From: Nitrincola sp.
GTDB lineage: Bacteria; Pseudomonadota; Gammaproteobacteria; Pseudomonadales; Balneatricaceae
Assembly (NCBI GenBank): GCA_021208565.1
Contig: JAJOJN010000121.1
Span: forward strand, 1-64,000
DNA length: 64,000 nt
Direction of reading: 5' to 3'
The notes under the pieces were generated by a model. That model was not told the origin of the DNA. It did no database searches and saw only the letters and a program-made list of their open reading frames with translations. The number at the start of each line of letters is the position of its first letter. Within the stretch, counting starts at the first letter, position 1. Positions 8,721 to 19,278 of the stretch are shown here, piece after piece. A program made the translations under genes and the position numbers.

Positions 8721-10538
8721 ATGTCAGAAACGAAAAAAGATAGTCAACTCAAGCATATAAGAAATTTCTCAATCATTGCTCACATAGATCATGGAAAATC
8801 TACTTTAGCAGATCGGTTTATTCAGGTCTGTGGTGGTTTGAGTGAGCGTGAAATGGCAGAGCAGGTGCTTGACTCAATGGATATTGAGCGTGAACGTGGC
8901 ATTACCATCAAAGCTCAAAGTGTAACCCTCAACTACAATGCCAAAGACGGAAGTGTCTATCAGCTTAACTTTATTGATACCCCTGGACATGTGGACTTCT
9001 CTTATGAAGTTTCTCGTTCGCTTGCGGCTTGTGAAGGGGCGTTGTTGGTCGTTGATGCGGCGCAAGGTGTTGAAGCGCAATCGGTGGCGAACTGCTACAC
9101 AGCCATCGAGCAAGGGCTCGAAGTCGTTCCTGTTCTCAATAAAATGGATTTGCCTCAAGCTGAGCCTGAAAAGGTTAAAGTCGAAATTGAAGAAGTTATC
9201 GGTATAGATGCGACTCATGCCGTAGCTTGTTCGGCGAAAAGTGGAATGGGTGTTGACGAAGTTTTAGAGGAAATTGTGCGTTTAATTCCACCACCTGAGG
9301 GTGATGTGGATGCACCACTTCAGGCACTTATCATCGACTCATGGTTTGACAACTACTTGGGTGTAGTGTCGCTCGTGCGTGTGAAGCACGGTCAGCTTCG
9401 CAAGAAAGATAAAATATTGGTTAAATCCACGGGACAGGTCCACTTGGTCGATAGTGTGGGTGTCTTTACGCCCAAGCGACTGGTGACCGATTCCTTGAAA
9501 GCGGGTGAAGTGGGGTTCGTTGTCGCGGGTATCAAAGATATTCATGGTGCGCCAGTAGGGGATACCTTAACGCTCTCTAAAACGCCTGATGTAGCGAGTC
9601 TTCCGGGCTTTCAAAAGGTTCAACCTCAGGTTTATGCAGGTCTGTTTCCAACCAGTGCAGATGATTATGAAGACTTCCGTGAAGCCTTGGACAAGCTCAC
9701 ACTAAACGATGCTTCTTTGTTTTTCGAACCGGAAAGTTCGGATGCCCTAGGCTTTGGTTTCCGTTGTGGCTTTTTAGGTATGCTGCACATGGAGATCATT
9801 CAAGAGCGCTTGGAGCGTGAGTATGATCTTGACTTGGTGACAACTGCTCCGACAGTAGTCTACGAAGTGGAACTCAATAACGGTGATGTAATCCATATCG
9901 ATAGCCCATCCAAGATGCCAGATCCTGCCACGATGAAAGAGATGCGTGAACCCATCGTAGCGGCCAGTATTCTGGTGCCACAAGACTACCTTGGGCAGGT
10001 GATAGGTTTGTGTGTTGAAAAACGTGGTGTGCAAAAGAATATGCTTTTCGTCGGTAACCAAGTGCAGTTGCAGTATGAGTTACCTATGGCTGAGGTTGTT
10101 TTAGATTTCTTTGATCGCTTGAAGTCAGTGAGTCGAGGCTATGCTTCGCTTGAGTATAACTTTGTCCGCTTTGAGGCCGCGAAACTCTGCCGCTTGGATG
10201 TCTTAATCAATGGCGATAAAGTGGATGCGCTAGCGGTTATTTTGCATAAGGATAACGCTCAGTTTAAGGGGCGTTTACTTTGTGAAAAGATGAAAGATCT
10301 AATTCCACGCCAGATGTTTGATGTGGCGATACAGGCGGCTATCGGTGGGAAAGTGATTGCCCGTACTACCGTTAAAGCCTTGCGTAAAAACGTTCTGGCT
10401 AAGTGTTATGGCGGTGACGTAAGTCGGAAGAAAAAACTGCTATCCAAGCAGAAAGAAGGTAAGAAGCGCATGAAGCAGGTGGGTCGAGTAGAGATTCCAC
10501 AGGATGCATTCTTAGCCGTACTAAAAGTCGATAGCTGA
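8721..10538 (+). CDS. lepA: Elongation factor 4 (LepA)
   Basis: A translational GTPase that can back-translocate or remodel stalled ribosomes. The 605-residue length is typical. The G1 motif is AHIDHGKS, G3 is DTPGH, and G4 is NKMD. The C-terminal LepA-specific domain ends in [20 protein letters not shown]. The frame is intact. It heads a plus-strand run with lepB seven bases later, the arrangement found in most Gammaproteobacteria. Confidence 0.98.
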   Translation: MSETKKDSQLKHIRNFSIIAHIDHGKSTLADRFIQVCGGLSEREMAEQVLDSMDIERERGITIKAQSVTLNYNAKDGSVYQLNFIDTPGHVDFSYEVSRSLAACEGALLVVDAAQGVEAQSVANCYTAIEQGLEVVPVLNKMDLPQAEPEKVKVEIEEVIGIDATHAVACSAKSGMGVDEVLEEIVRLIPPPEGDVDAPLQALIIDSWFDNYLGVVSLVRVKHGQLRKKDKILVKSTGQVHLVDSVGVFTPKRLVTDSLKAGEVGFVVAGIKDIHGAPVGDTLTLSKTPDVASLPGFQKVQPQVYAGLFPTSADDYEDFREALDKLTLNDASLFFEPESSDALGFGFRCGFLGMLHMEIIQERLEREYDLDLVTTAPTVVYEVELNNGDVIHIDSPSKMPDPATMKEMREPIVAASILVPQDYLGQVIGLCVEKRGVQKNMLFVGNQVQLQYELPMAEVVLDFFDRLKSVSRGYASLEYNFVRFEAAKLCRLDVLINGDKVDALAVILHKDNAQFKGRLLCEKMKDLIPRQMFDVAIQAAIGGKVIARTTVKALRKNVLAKCYGGDVSRKKKLLSKQKEGKKRMKQVGRVEIPQDAFLAVLKVDS

Positions 10539-10545
10539 GGATTCC

Positions 10546-11359
10546 ATGGATTTTGATTTTGCATTGGTATTGGTTGGATTGACGGCCATCACCGGTCTTT
10601 TGTGGTTGGTTGATAGCCTTTTCTTTGCGCCCAAGCGTCGAGAGCGGTTGGCTCTTGCCGAAACTGAAAATAAAGGCCCTTTACCTGAAACGACGCGAGA
10701 CAAAATCTTGCAGATGCCCAGTTGGGCTGATTTAGGCAAATCAATGTTTCCAGTATTGGCGGTTGTGCTAGTGCTGCGTTCATTTTTTATTTGAGCCTTT
10801 TCAAATCCCCTCAGGTTCCATGTTGCCTACTTTGCAGATAGGTGATTTTATTCTCGTCAATAAACATCATTATGGCGTTCGACTACCCGTACTCAACACT
10901 AAAATTGTACCTGTAAATGATCCTGAACGCGGTGATGTTGCTGTTTTTCGCTACCCAAATAACCCTTCTATCAACTATATTAAAAGGATCATAGGGTTAC
11001 CGGGTGATGTGATCACCTACCACAACAAGGTATTTTATATTAATGGTGTGGAGATAGAATCTGAACTATTGGCTAGGCTGCCTCCTGTCAATCCCGAAGT
11101 GCTGTTATTACAAGAAACACTAGGAGATACCTCTTTCACAGTCTATCAAGACCTAGGCAGGCCCTCTATGTCGGCGCAGTGGACAGTTCCAGCAGGACAT
11201 TATTTTGCGGTAGGTGATAACAGGGACAACAGTAATGACAGTCGTTATTGGGGTTTTGTACCTGATGAGTTGTTAGTTGGAAAAGCAATTGTTGTTTGGA
11301 TGCACTGGGATAACTTTTTTAGTTTGCCTGACTTCAGTGTGATGCGAAGAATTAGATAG
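10546..11359 (+). CDS. lepB: Signal peptidase I LepB (one frameshift)
   Basis: An inner-membrane protease that removes signal peptides from exported proteins. Two N-terminal membrane helices (about residues 3-22 and 66-82) bracket a short cytoplasmic loop. The catalytic serine is in SGSMLPTL (codon at 10817-10819) and the catalytic lysine in YIKRIIGLPGD; VGDNRDNSNDSRYWG is the late family motif. One extra T near 10786-10793 breaks the frame between RSFFI and EPFQIPSG. The corrected length is about 270 residues. Its place between lepA and rnc is conserved. As the gene is normally essential, the shift is probably a sequence error. Confidence 0.94.
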
Positions 11360-11360
11360 G

Positions 11361-11750
11361 ATGAATGTTATGCAAAATCATTTACAACATAAGCAAGCGG
11401 GTGCTTCGTTTTTTGGTGTGCTGAGTATTCTGATCCTTTTAGGTTTGGTGCTCAGCGTTGCATTCAAGTTGTTCACGCCTTACTGGGAATACAGAACGAT
11501 TTCATCGGTCGTGAAAGCCGCCTCTGAGGACCGAGAAGAACTTGCTAGACCCATTGCGCAAATTCGCAGTAATTTGGATCGCCGATTCTTGATTAATCAG
11601 GTTTCCTTACCGAATAAGGAAGCACTGACAATCACTGAAGATGCCGGCATGATTTTCTTTAATCTGGACTATGAAGTACGTGTGCCGATGTTTGGTAATG
11701 TTGATGCAGTGGTGATGTTCCAGGAAACTTTTGAAGCTAGAAAACCTTGA
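11361..11750 (+). CDS. DUF4845 membrane protein
   Basis: A 129-residue protein with one N-terminal membrane helix ([19 protein letters not shown], near residues 18-36) preceded by the pseudopilin-like QAGASFFG. The rest is a soluble domain predicted outside the cytoplasm. The position between lepB and rnc, and the size, match the DUF4845 family of pseudomonads and relatives. Function unknown. It starts one base after lepB and its end overlaps the start of rnc. Confidence 0.85.
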   Translation: MNVMQNHLQHKQAGASFFGVLSILILLGLVLSVAFKLFTPYWEYRTISSVVKAASEDREELARPIAQIRSNLDRRFLINQVSLPNKEALTITEDAGMIFFNLDYEVRVPMFGNVDAVVMFQETFEARKP

Positions 11751-12436
11751 AGAAACCCGTATCAGAGCTAGCCCGGCGTATAGGGCATGTTTTTAAAGAT
11801 GAGTCATTGTTTGAACTGGCATTGACTCATCGTAGTTGTGGAAAGCGCAATAATGAACGTCTTGAGTTCTTAGGTGACTCTGTTCTCAATTTTACCATTG
11901 CGGCTGACCTCTACCATCGTTTTCCTTCGGCTCGAGAAGGCCAGCTCAGTCGCTTGCGTGCGTTGATGGTAAAAGGTGAGACTCTTTCCGAAATCGCTCG
12001 TGAGCTGGGATTAGGCGATTATTTGCGCCTTGGTTCAGGCGAGTTAAAAAGCGGTGGGTTCAGGCGAGATTCCATCTTGGCCGACGCTGTTGAAGCCATC
12101 ATTGGTGCAATCTATCTAGATGCGGGCTTAGATACGGCAGAAAAATATATTCTTGCTTGGTATGAAAAGCGTTTGGATGAACTGGATTTGGATGGGTCTA
12201 TTAAAGACTCCAAAACTCGCCTTCAAGAATTCTTGCAGTCACGACGCTTAGAGCTTCCCGATTATGAATTAGTCAGTGTAGAAGGCGAAGCACATGCTCA
12301 GACCTTTCATATACAGTGCCATACGGCTTTACTGGATAAACCTACCGAAGGTCAGGGCAATAGTCGAAGACAAGCTGAACAAAACGCTGCCAAAGTCGCT
12401 TTAGTGCAGTTACGAGAGGAGATAGGTCGTGGCTGA
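11747..12436 (+). CDS. rnc: Ribonuclease III
   Basis: An endonuclease for double-stranded RNA that processes rRNA precursors and some mRNAs. The signature [14 protein letters not shown] lies near residues 36-49, and the second metal-binding stretch is [14 protein letters not shown] double-stranded RNA-binding domain occupies roughly residues 150-225. The TTG start at 11747 overlaps the stop of the previous gene by four bases, which suggests translational coupling. The length of 229 residues is usual. Confidence 0.96.
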   Translation: MKKPVSELARRIGHVFKDESLFELALTHRSCGKRNNERLEFLGDSVLNFTIAADLYHRFPSAREGQLSRLRALMVKGETLSEIARELGLGDYLRLGSGELKSGGFRRDSILADAVEAIIGAIYLDAGLDTAEKYILAWYEKRLDELDLDGSIKDSKTRLQEFLQSRRLELPDYELVSVEGEAHAQTFHIQCHTALLDKPTEGQGNSRRQAEQNAAKVALVQLREEIGRG

Positions 12437-13328
12437 AACAACACGTTGTGGCTTTGTAGCAATTGTGGGTCGTCCTAATGTTGGAAAGTCTACACTTTTG
12501 AACCAGATTTTGGGGCAAAAATTGAGTATTACGTCACGTAAGCCTCAAACAACCCGTCATCAAATACTCGGCATTAAAACAGAAGGCCATGATCAGGTTA
12601 TCTATGTCGATACGCCCGGTCTCCACAAAGATGATAAGGGTAAAGCCCTGAATCGCTATATGAATCAAGCCGCCTCAGATGCTCTGCGCTATGTTGATTT
12701 GGTTGTCTTTCTTGTAGATCGAACAAAATGGACCGAAGAAGACGATATCGTTCTGGAAAAACTAAAGTACGTAAAGTGCCCAGTTATTCTGGTGGTTAAT
12801 AAGGTAGATCAGCTCAAGCAAAAGGATGAACTGCTACCACAGATTGAATCGATTGCAGCGAAGCGTGATTTTATCGCCATCATGCCAATGTCCGCAAAAC
12901 AGGGACATAATGTTGATGCGTTAGAGAAGCTGGTTTCAGAGCACCTCCCCGAAGGTCCGCATCATTATCCTGAAGATCAAATTACAGATAGAAGCTCACG
13001 CTTTGTTGTGGCTGAAATTGTGCGTGAAAAACTGATGCGTAATCTGGGTGAAGAAGTACCCTATGGGATTACCGTCGAAATCGAAGCCTTTGAGCATGAT
13101 GGGCAGCTGCTTACCATTAGCGCCCTGATTTTGGTGGAGCGTGATGGGCAAAAACGTATCGTGATCGGTGATAAAGGTAGTGTCCTTAAAACGATTGGCC
13201 GTGATGCCCGTATTGATATCGAAAAAATGTTTGAATGTAAAGTGATGCTTAATCTCTGGGTAAAAGTCCGAAGAGGCTGGTCCGATGATGAGCGTGCTTT
13301 GCGTAGCTTAGGCTATAGGCACGAGTAA
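12429..13328 (+). CDS. era: GTPase Era
   Basis: An essential GTPase that binds the 3' end of 16S rRNA and assists 30S assembly. The G1 motif is [10 protein letters not shown]3 is DTPG, and G4 is NKVD. The C-terminal KH domain includes [14 protein letters not shown]. The 299-residue length is typical. It starts with GTG eight bases inside the end of rnc, and its stop touches the recO start, so rnc-era-recO is one coupled unit. Confidence 0.98.
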   Translation: MAETTRCGFVAIVGRPNVGKSTLLNQILGQKLSITSRKPQTTRHQILGIKTEGHDQVIYVDTPGLHKDDKGKALNRYMNQAASDALRYVDLVVFLVDRTKWTEEDDIVLEKLKYVKCPVILVVNKVDQLKQKDELLPQIESIAAKRDFIAIMPMSAKQGHNVDALEKLVSEHLPEGPHHYPEDQITDRSSRFVVAEIVREKLMRNLGEEVPYGITVEIEAFEHDGQLLTISALILVERDGQKRIVIGDKGSVLKTIGRDARIDIEKMFECKVMLNLWVKVRRGWSDDERALRSLGYRHE

Positions 13329-14029
13329 TGCCTCATCGTGCTGAACAGGCCGCAGCCTATGTTCTGCATTCACGTCCCTATAGAGAGACCAGCTTATTAG
13401 TTGATCTCTTTACACTTGAGTATGGTCGCATCAGTGTGGTGGCTCGAGGTGCACGTCGTTCAGGTTCTGTTCGCCGCTTTGCGCTTCAACCCTTTCAACC
13501 CATTCATGTGAATTGGACAGGGCGGCATGAGTTAAAAAATCTATCCCATGCAGAAGTTCCTCAGGTGATGGCACCGCCGCAAGGAAAGTCACTTCTGTGT
13601 GGTCTCTATGCCAACGAATTACTACAACGATTACTGCAACCGGCTGATCCACATCCACGCCTTTACCTGTATTACACCTATCTGTTGCGAGAGCTTGTGA
13701 GTTCAGAGGATCTTGAGGGGGCTCTGCGCACCTTTGAGCGCCAATTACTGGAAAGTTTAGGTTATGGTCTGGCGCTTTCTCAATGTGAGGCGCAGACTTT
13801 CTATCACTATGATCCCAAAAGAGGGTTCTACCCAGCTACGGATGCATCTAAAACTTCCCCGCCAGCTTATCTAGGGGCTTGGTTGTTAGCGATGGCAGAA
13901 GATCGTTACGATCAAGTTGAGGTCAAACGTGCGTCGAAACGACTGATGCGTGATGCGCTTTCTTTTTTGCTCGGTGACAAACCTTTAAAGAGCCGTGAAC
14001 TGTTTATGAATACTAGGAGAACTGCATGA
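13328..14029 (+). CDS. recO: DNA repair protein RecO
   Basis: A recombination mediator that helps RecR load RecA on SSB-coated DNA. The N-terminal OB-fold starts with [21 protein letters not shown] and is followed by [13 protein letters not shown]; the helical C-terminal domain starts near residue 85. The length of 233 residues is normal. It overlaps era by one base and pdxJ by four bases. Confidence 0.95.
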   Translation: MPHRAEQAAAYVLHSRPYRETSLLVDLFTLEYGRISVVARGARRSGSVRRFALQPFQPIHVNWTGRHELKNLSHAEVPQVMAPPQGKSLLCGLYANELLQRLLQPADPHPRLYLYYTYLLRELVSSEDLEGALRTFERQLLESLGYGLALSQCEAQTFYHYDPKRGFYPATDASKTSPPAYLGAWLLAMAEDRYDQVEVKRASKRLMRDALSFLLGDKPLKSRELFMNTRRTA

Positions 14030-14799
14030 ACCTTGGTAAACCACTGTTGTTAGGCGTCAATATTGATCATATCGCCACGCTCAGGCAGGCAAGAGGAACA
14101 CGTTACCCTGATCCCGTCTACGCCGCGCAATTAGCAGAAGCCGCTGGTGCTGATGGTATTACTGTTCATCTCAGAGAAGATCGTCGCCATATTCAAGAGA
14201 GAGATATCCGTATTCTCGCTCAAGTGTTGCAGACTCGAATGAATTTAGAAATGGCCTTAACGCCTGAGATGCTCGCGTTTGCTCAGGAAATTAAACCAGA
14301 ACATATCTGTCTAGTACCTGAGAAACGAGAAGAGATCACAACTGAGGGTGGCTTGGATGTGATCAGCTACGAATCTCAAGTCGCACACTTTTGCGATGTA
14401 TTGGGTGCTCAAGGCGCAGAGGTGTCACTGTTTATTGATCCTGAAGTGGAACAAATTGAAGCTACTTTACGTTGTGGTGCTCCTGCAATTGAGTTGCACA
14501 CAGGTGCCTATGCGGATGCCGTGACCCCAGATCAAATGCAAAAAGAGTTAGAGCGCATACAAAAAGCGGCAGCTTACGCGGCAGAGCGAGGTTTGATTGT
14601 GAATGCTGGTCATGGACTTCATTATCATAATGTTGAAGCGATTGCCGAAATACCAGAGCTAAACGAACTCAATATCGGCCATGCTTTAGTTGCTCATGCA
14701 CTCTTTGTTGGTGTGACTGCTGCTGTAAAAGAGATGAAAGCTCTGATGTTGTCGGCCCGTCAGCGTGCCCTATTAGCCGCAGGAACAAGATCACTATGA
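14026..14799 (+). CDS. pdxJ: Pyridoxine 5'-phosphate synthase PdxJ
   Basis: Condenses 1-deoxy-D-xylulose 5-phosphate with 3-amino-2-oxopropyl phosphate to pyridoxine 5'-phosphate, the ring-closing step of vitamin B6 synthesis. The family signatures are [16 protein letters not shown] near the N-terminus, [18 protein letters not shown] in the middle, and GHGLHYHNV near residue 195. The length of 257 residues is slightly above the usual 243. The ATG overlaps the recO stop, and its own stop overlaps acpS. Confidence 0.97.
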   Translation: MNLGKPLLLGVNIDHIATLRQARGTRYPDPVYAAQLAEAAGADGITVHLREDRRHIQERDIRILAQVLQTRMNLEMALTPEMLAFAQEIKPEHICLVPEKREEITTEGGLDVISYESQVAHFCDVLGAQGAEVSLFIDPEVEQIEATLRCGAPAIELHTGAYADAVTPDQMQKELERIQKAAAYAAERGLIVNAGHGLHYHNVEAIAEIPELNELNIGHALVAHALFVGVTAAVKEMKALMLSARQRALLAAGTRSL

Positions 14800-15170
14800 T
14801 TTTTGGTCTTGGCGTTGATATCGTGCAAATTTCTCGCATGGTCAAGGCGCTAGAACGAACCCCAAAGCTTTCTGAAAGAATACTGACATCGCAAGAACAA
14901 CAGGAGTTCCAAAAGTCGGCTGATCCAGCTCGCTTTCTTGCGAAGCGATTTGCAGCTAAAGAAGCCGTCGTTAAAGCCCTTGGAACAGGGATAGGTCAGG
15001 GTGTGGGCTGGCAACAGATTCAGATAGAAAAATCAGCCTTAGGACGACCTTTAGTCCTGCTAACAGGCGAAGCTCAAGGTCATGCACATGCTTTAGGTGT
15101 TAAGTTTTGGCATCTTTCCTACAGTGACGAAAAAGAATATGTTGTTGCAACAGTGATCGCAGAAAGTTGA
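14796..15170 (+). CDS. acpS: Holo-[acyl-carrier-protein] synthase AcpS
   Basis: Transfers the 4'-phosphopantetheine arm from CoA to apo-ACP, activating fatty acid synthesis. The Mg-binding motifs are [12 protein letters not shown] at the N-terminus and [20 protein letters not shown] in the middle, with [19 protein letters not shown] at the end. The 124-residue length is normal. The ATGA overlap with pdxJ is conserved in relatives. It ends the lepA-acpS run; about 100 bases separate it from cysM. Confidence 0.97.
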   Translation: MIFGLGVDIVQISRMVKALERTPKLSERILTSQEQQEFQKSADPARFLAKRFAAKEAVVKALGTGIGQGVGWQQIQIEKSALGRPLVLLTGEAQGHAHALGVKFWHLSYSDEKEYVVATVIAES

Positions 15171-15269
15171 GTCGTCGAGTGTAAGTCGTTACCATCGCTG
15201 ATTGGTTAATGTTTTATACAGCGTTTTAATAACAAGATTGTCGTATTTAATTTATACAGGGTTGCAAAG

Positions 15270-16172
15270 ATGACAGCACCGCACTACCCAACCATTGCAG
15301 AGTGTGTCGGCAATACACCGTTGGTTCGCCTGCAGCGTTTTAAGGTTCCTAACAACAACACCTTGCTTTGTAAACTAGAAGGGAACAATCCTGCGGGCTC
15401 GGTCAAAGACCGTCCAGCACTGAGTATGATTGAGTTAGCGGAGCAGCGTGGTGATATTAAACCGGGTGACATCCTAATTGAAGCCACATCGGGAAATACC
15501 GGTATTGCATTAGCAATGGCAGCCGCTATTAAGGGTTATGCGCTTAAACTGATCATGCCCGATAATATGAGTAATGAACGCAAAGCGGCAATGGCCGCTT
15601 ATGGTGCCGAGTTGATTGAAGTCAGTAAAGCACAAGGAATGGAAGGTGCGCGTGACCTGGCGATGCAGATGCAGCGTGAGGGACAAGGTAAAGTGCTGGA
15701 TCAGTTTTCAAATCTCGATAATCCCGAAGCGCACTATCGTACGACGGGACCTGAATTGTGGCGTCAAACCGCCGGTCAAATTACCCACTTTGTCAGCTCA
15801 ATGGGTACGACAGGGACCATTATGGGGGTTTCACGTTATCTAAAAGAACAAAATCCCGACATCGCTATCGTCGGATTGCAACCCGAAGAGGGTTCAGCGA
15901 TTCCAGGCATACGCCGTTGGCCAGAGGCGTATTTACCAAAAATATTTGATGCAGCAAGAGTGGATCTAGTCTTAGATATCGCTCAAACTGAAGCAGAAGA
16001 GATGATGAGACGCTTAGCGCAAGAAGAAGGCATTTTTGCAGGTGTTTCATCGGGTGGATCTGTGGCGGGTGCAATGAAACTGGCCGAGACAGTTCAGGAT
16101 GCAACGATTGTCTGCATCATTTGTGATCGTGGAGACCGCTATTTATCTACGGGTGTGTTTGATCCTCGTTAA
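15270..16172 (+). CDS. cysM: Cysteine synthase B (O-acetylserine sulfhydrylase, CysM)
   Basis: A PLP enzyme making cysteine from O-acetylserine and sulfide or thiosulfate. The PLP lysine is in NPAGSVKDRPA near residue 44, the substrate loop is EATSGNTGIALA, and the phosphate-binding loop is SSMGTTGTI. The 300-residue length and EEGSAIPGIRRWPEAYLPKI stretch favour CysM over CysK. It has an AGGG ribosome site and its own leader. relA follows 24 bases later, as in pseudomonads. Confidence 0.95.
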   Translation: MTAPHYPTIAECVGNTPLVRLQRFKVPNNNTLLCKLEGNNPAGSVKDRPALSMIELAEQRGDIKPGDILIEATSGNTGIALAMAAAIKGYALKLIMPDNMSNERKAAMAAYGAELIEVSKAQGMEGARDLAMQMQREGQGKVLDQFSNLDNPEAHYRTTGPELWRQTAGQITHFVSSMGTTGTIMGVSRYLKEQNPDIAIVGLQPEEGSAIPGIRRWPEAYLPKIFDAARVDLVLDIAQTEAEEMMRRLAQEEGIFAGVSSGGSVAGAMKLAETVQDATIVCIICDRGDRYLSTGVFDPR

Positions 16173-16196
16173 GTGGTCTAAGGAGTTACCTTCTTC

Positions 16197-18476
16197 ATGG
16201 TTAAGGTACGTGATGAACATCCCATACGAGAGGATGGATCGGTAGACCTCGAGCTTTGGCTTGAGCGTTTACAGATGAAAACGGATTACAGGCTTGATAT
16301 TGATGCTATACGTAAAGCCTGTGATGTTTCCCGAGAAGCACAAGCTAAAGCGGCAAAGGCTGATGGTGATGATTGGGCGAGTGAACATAAAAACAGTTAT
16401 CTAATCGGCCTTGAAATGGCTCAGATACTGGCTGAGCTTCAGCAGGATCAAGAATCCTTGGTAGCCGCTATTCTGTATCGCGCAGTGCGTGAAGATAAGC
16501 TCTCTTTACCCAAAGTTCGTAAAGAGTTTGGCCAGGTGATCGAAACATTGATTCATGGCGTGTTACAGATGGCAGCCATTGGTAGCCGGAAGAACCCCCG
16601 TCATGATGCCGCCGTATTAGGTGACGCTGAAGGTCAGGTCGACAACCTGCGTAAAATGCTGGTTGCCATGATTGACGATGTACGAGTTGCGTTGATCAAA
16701 ATTGCAGAACGTACCTGTGCCATCCGTCGCGTTAAAGACGAAAGCCGAAAAAAGCGTTATCTAGTGGCGCGAGAAGTCTTTGATATCTATGCGCCCTTAG
16801 CGCATCGTTTGGGCATAGGTCATATCAAGTGGGAATTGGAAGACTTGTCCTTCCGCTATTTGAAACCCAATGACTACAAAAATATCGCACGCCTTTTGGA
16901 TGAAAAAACGACTGGATCGTCAGTTGTTTATCAATGAAGTCGTAGATCAGTTACGCGAACGGCTTAGAGATGCTTCTATTGCCGGTGAAGTTCATGGCCG
17001 TGCCAAGCACATCTATAGTATTTGGCGCAAAATGCAGCGTAAAAACATCGAGTTTAATCAAGTGTTCGATGTGCGTGCGGTGCGCATTTTAGTGCCGGAA
17101 GTCCGTGACTGTTACACCGCACTTGGTATAGTGCATGGCTTATGGCGCAATATTCCTAACGAATTCGACGATTATATCGCTTCTCCGAAATCCAATGGCT
17201 ATCGTTCATTACATACCGCTGTGTTTGGTCCTGAAGGGAAAGTGCTAGAGATCCAGATTCGTACCTTCGAAATGCATGAAGAGGCTGAATTAGGCGTCTG
17301 TGCCCACCATCTATACAAAGGCACCGATGTCCGCGCTCGCCGCGATGGCTACGAAGAGAAAATCTCTTGGCTTAGACAAGTATTGGAATGGCATGATGAC
17401 CTTGGCGAAAGCGAAGGCTTGCGTGAAATTCTGCGTGGCGATGTAACCCAAGATCGTGTCTATGTTTTCACACCAGATGGTCATGTCATCGATCTACCTC
17501 TAGGGGCTACCCCAGTTGATTTTGCGTACCGTGTACATACGGAAGTCGGTCATCGTTGTCGAGGTGCTAAGGTGAACGGTCGTATTGTGCCGCTTAATCA
17601 TGCACTGAAAACGGGTGATCAGATCGAGATTATGACCAGTGGCGAAGCAAGGCCAGACGTGATTGGTTGAATACCAATTTAGGTTTTGTTACGACGTCTC
17701 GAGCTAGAGCAAAGGTCGCTCACTGGTTTAAGTTACAAGCTCGTGAGCAGAATGCCGAAGCGGGTAAAGAGATGCTTGAACGCGAGTTGAAGCGTCTAGC
17801 CATCGATATGCATCAGCTGAACATGAAAGTGATCACTCAGGCACTTAGCTTCAAAACCTCTGAAGATATGTTCGCTGCTCTAGGGGCGGGTGATCTGCGT
17901 TTATCGCAAATCTTAAATGAAGCGCAAAAACAGACAGAACCTGAACATGAAGAGCAGATGGATCTGCAACTACAACCGTCGCATCATCGACATGTGCAGC
18001 ATGTTCAAGGGGCTGGTGAAGGGGTTCGCATTCAAGGTGTGGGTAACTTGCTGACGGTGATCGCCAGTTGTTGTAAACCTGTTCCGGGCGATCCTATTGT
18101 AGGCTTTATTACCCAAGGTCGAGGTGTGTCTATTCACCATGAGAACTGTAGTAATTTGCAAACTCTGCGTGAAACAGAGCCGCGTCGCATCGTGACTGTA
18201 GATTGGGATGAGTCCGGTGAAAATACCTATCCTGTCGACATCATGATTGAAGCCTATGACCGTTCAGGTTTATTACGTGACGTGATGATGATCATGGCCA
18301 ATGAGAAATTGAATCTAATTTCGGCCAACACACGCACCGATAAAAACAGCAACATTGCTCGGATGTTCTTAACGATTGAAATCTCTCGATTAGAACTGCT
18401 TGGACGAATCATGGATAAGTTGAATCAACTCCCTAATGTCATCGATGTGCATCGAGAGCGAGATGGAAAACACTAA
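16197..18476 (+). CDS. relA: (p)ppGpp synthetase RelA (two frameshifts)
   Basis: Makes (p)ppGpp on starved ribosomes. The HD hydrolase region is degenerate, with ILYRAVREDKL where active hydrolases have an HD pair, as expected for RelA and not SpoT. The synthetase domain (DYIASPKSNGYRSLHTAV), TGS domain (VYVFTPDGHVIDLPLGATPVDFAY begins it), zinc-finger-like region (ASCCKPVPGDPI) and ACT domain follow. One extra A in the AAAAAA run near 16905-16910 breaks the frame (LLDEK to RLDRQLF), and one missing base near 17654-17656 breaks it again (GEARP to RRDWLN). The corrected length is about 759 residues. An AAGGAG ribosome site precedes ATG 16197. Confidence 0.95.
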
Positions 18477-19278
18477 ATCTTACACTCTGGACGATTTACT
18501 TTATTTGATGGCTAGGCTGCGAGGACCAGAGGGTTGTCCTTGGGATTTGCAGCAAAGTTTCAACACGATCGTTCCTCATACCCTTGAGGAAGTCTATGAA
18601 GTGATCGATACCATTGAGAGAGAAGATTGGGGTCATCTACAGGATGAGTTAGGCGACCTGTTGTTTCAGGTGATTTTCTACGCGCGTTTGGCAGAAGAAA
18701 ATCAACTCTTTAACTTCCATGAGATTATTCATCAGCTCGTCGCTAAGTTGGTGCGTCGTCATCCTCATGTTTTTCCTGATGGTCAACTTTACGCCGTTAA
18801 TGATGCTGATTTGGAAGTGACTCAGGTCAATCAACAGTGGGAAAAGATCAAGGAGCAAGAACGGGTTGAGCGAGATCGCCTATCGGCCATGGATGAAATT
18901 CCCATCGCGCTTCCGGCTTTAAATAGAGCAGTGAAACTGCAAAAAAGAGCCGCTAATCTAGGCTTCGACTGGCCAGAAATCTCTGGTGTTTTGGATAAAA
19001 TCGAAGAAGAGATCGCTGAACTTAGAGAGGCGATCGCATTAGGTCAGCAACAATCGATTCAGGACGAAGTGGGTGATTTGATTTTTGCTCAGGTTAATCT
19101 TTGCCGTCATCTAAAGGTTGATCCTGAACAAGCACTTCGTGGTACGAATCGAAAATTTGAACAACGTTTTCGACAGGTAGAGCAACAGGTATTTGCCGGA
19201 CGAGGGCGTTTTGAAGACTATCGCTTAGATGAACTGGATCAATTCTGGGAACTGGCGAAAAAAGGAGAGGTGCAATGA
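18463..19278 (+). CDS. mazG: Nucleoside triphosphate pyrophosphohydrolase MazG
   Basis: Hydrolyses NTPs and dNTPs to monophosphates and pyrophosphate, and influences ppGpp levels during starvation. The N-terminal MazG domain opens with LMARLRGPEGCPWD and carries the acidic metal site EEVYEVIDTIE ... LQDELGDLLFQV. The second MazG repeat has KIEEEIAELREAI and DEVGDLIFAQVN. I chose ATG 18463, inside the end of relA, because the conserved region starts soon after and a purine-rich site precedes it. That gives 271 residues, near the usual 263. Its TGA overlaps the ppc start. Confidence 0.96.
   Translation: MENTKSYTLDDLLYLMARLRGPEGCPWDLQQSFNTIVPHTLEEVYEVIDTIEREDWGHLQDELGDLLFQVIFYARLAEENQLFNFHEIIHQLVAKLVRRHPHVFPDGQLYAVNDADLEVTQVNQQWEKIKEQERVERDRLSAMDEIPIALPALNRAVKLQKRAANLGFDWPEISGVLDKIEEEIAELREAIALGQQQSIQDEVGDLIFAQVNLCRHLKVDPEQALRGTNRKFEQRFRQVEQQVFAGRGRFEDYRLDELDQFWELAKKGEVQ

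Noticed and set aside
9774..10061. Antisense open frames inside lepA
   Set aside because: They are shadows of a strongly conserved gene, without ribosome sites or family features.
16870..17670. A programmed ribosomal frameshift in relA
   Set aside because: Unrelated single-base breaks occur in about 28 genes of the window, so error explains this one better than a programmed signal.
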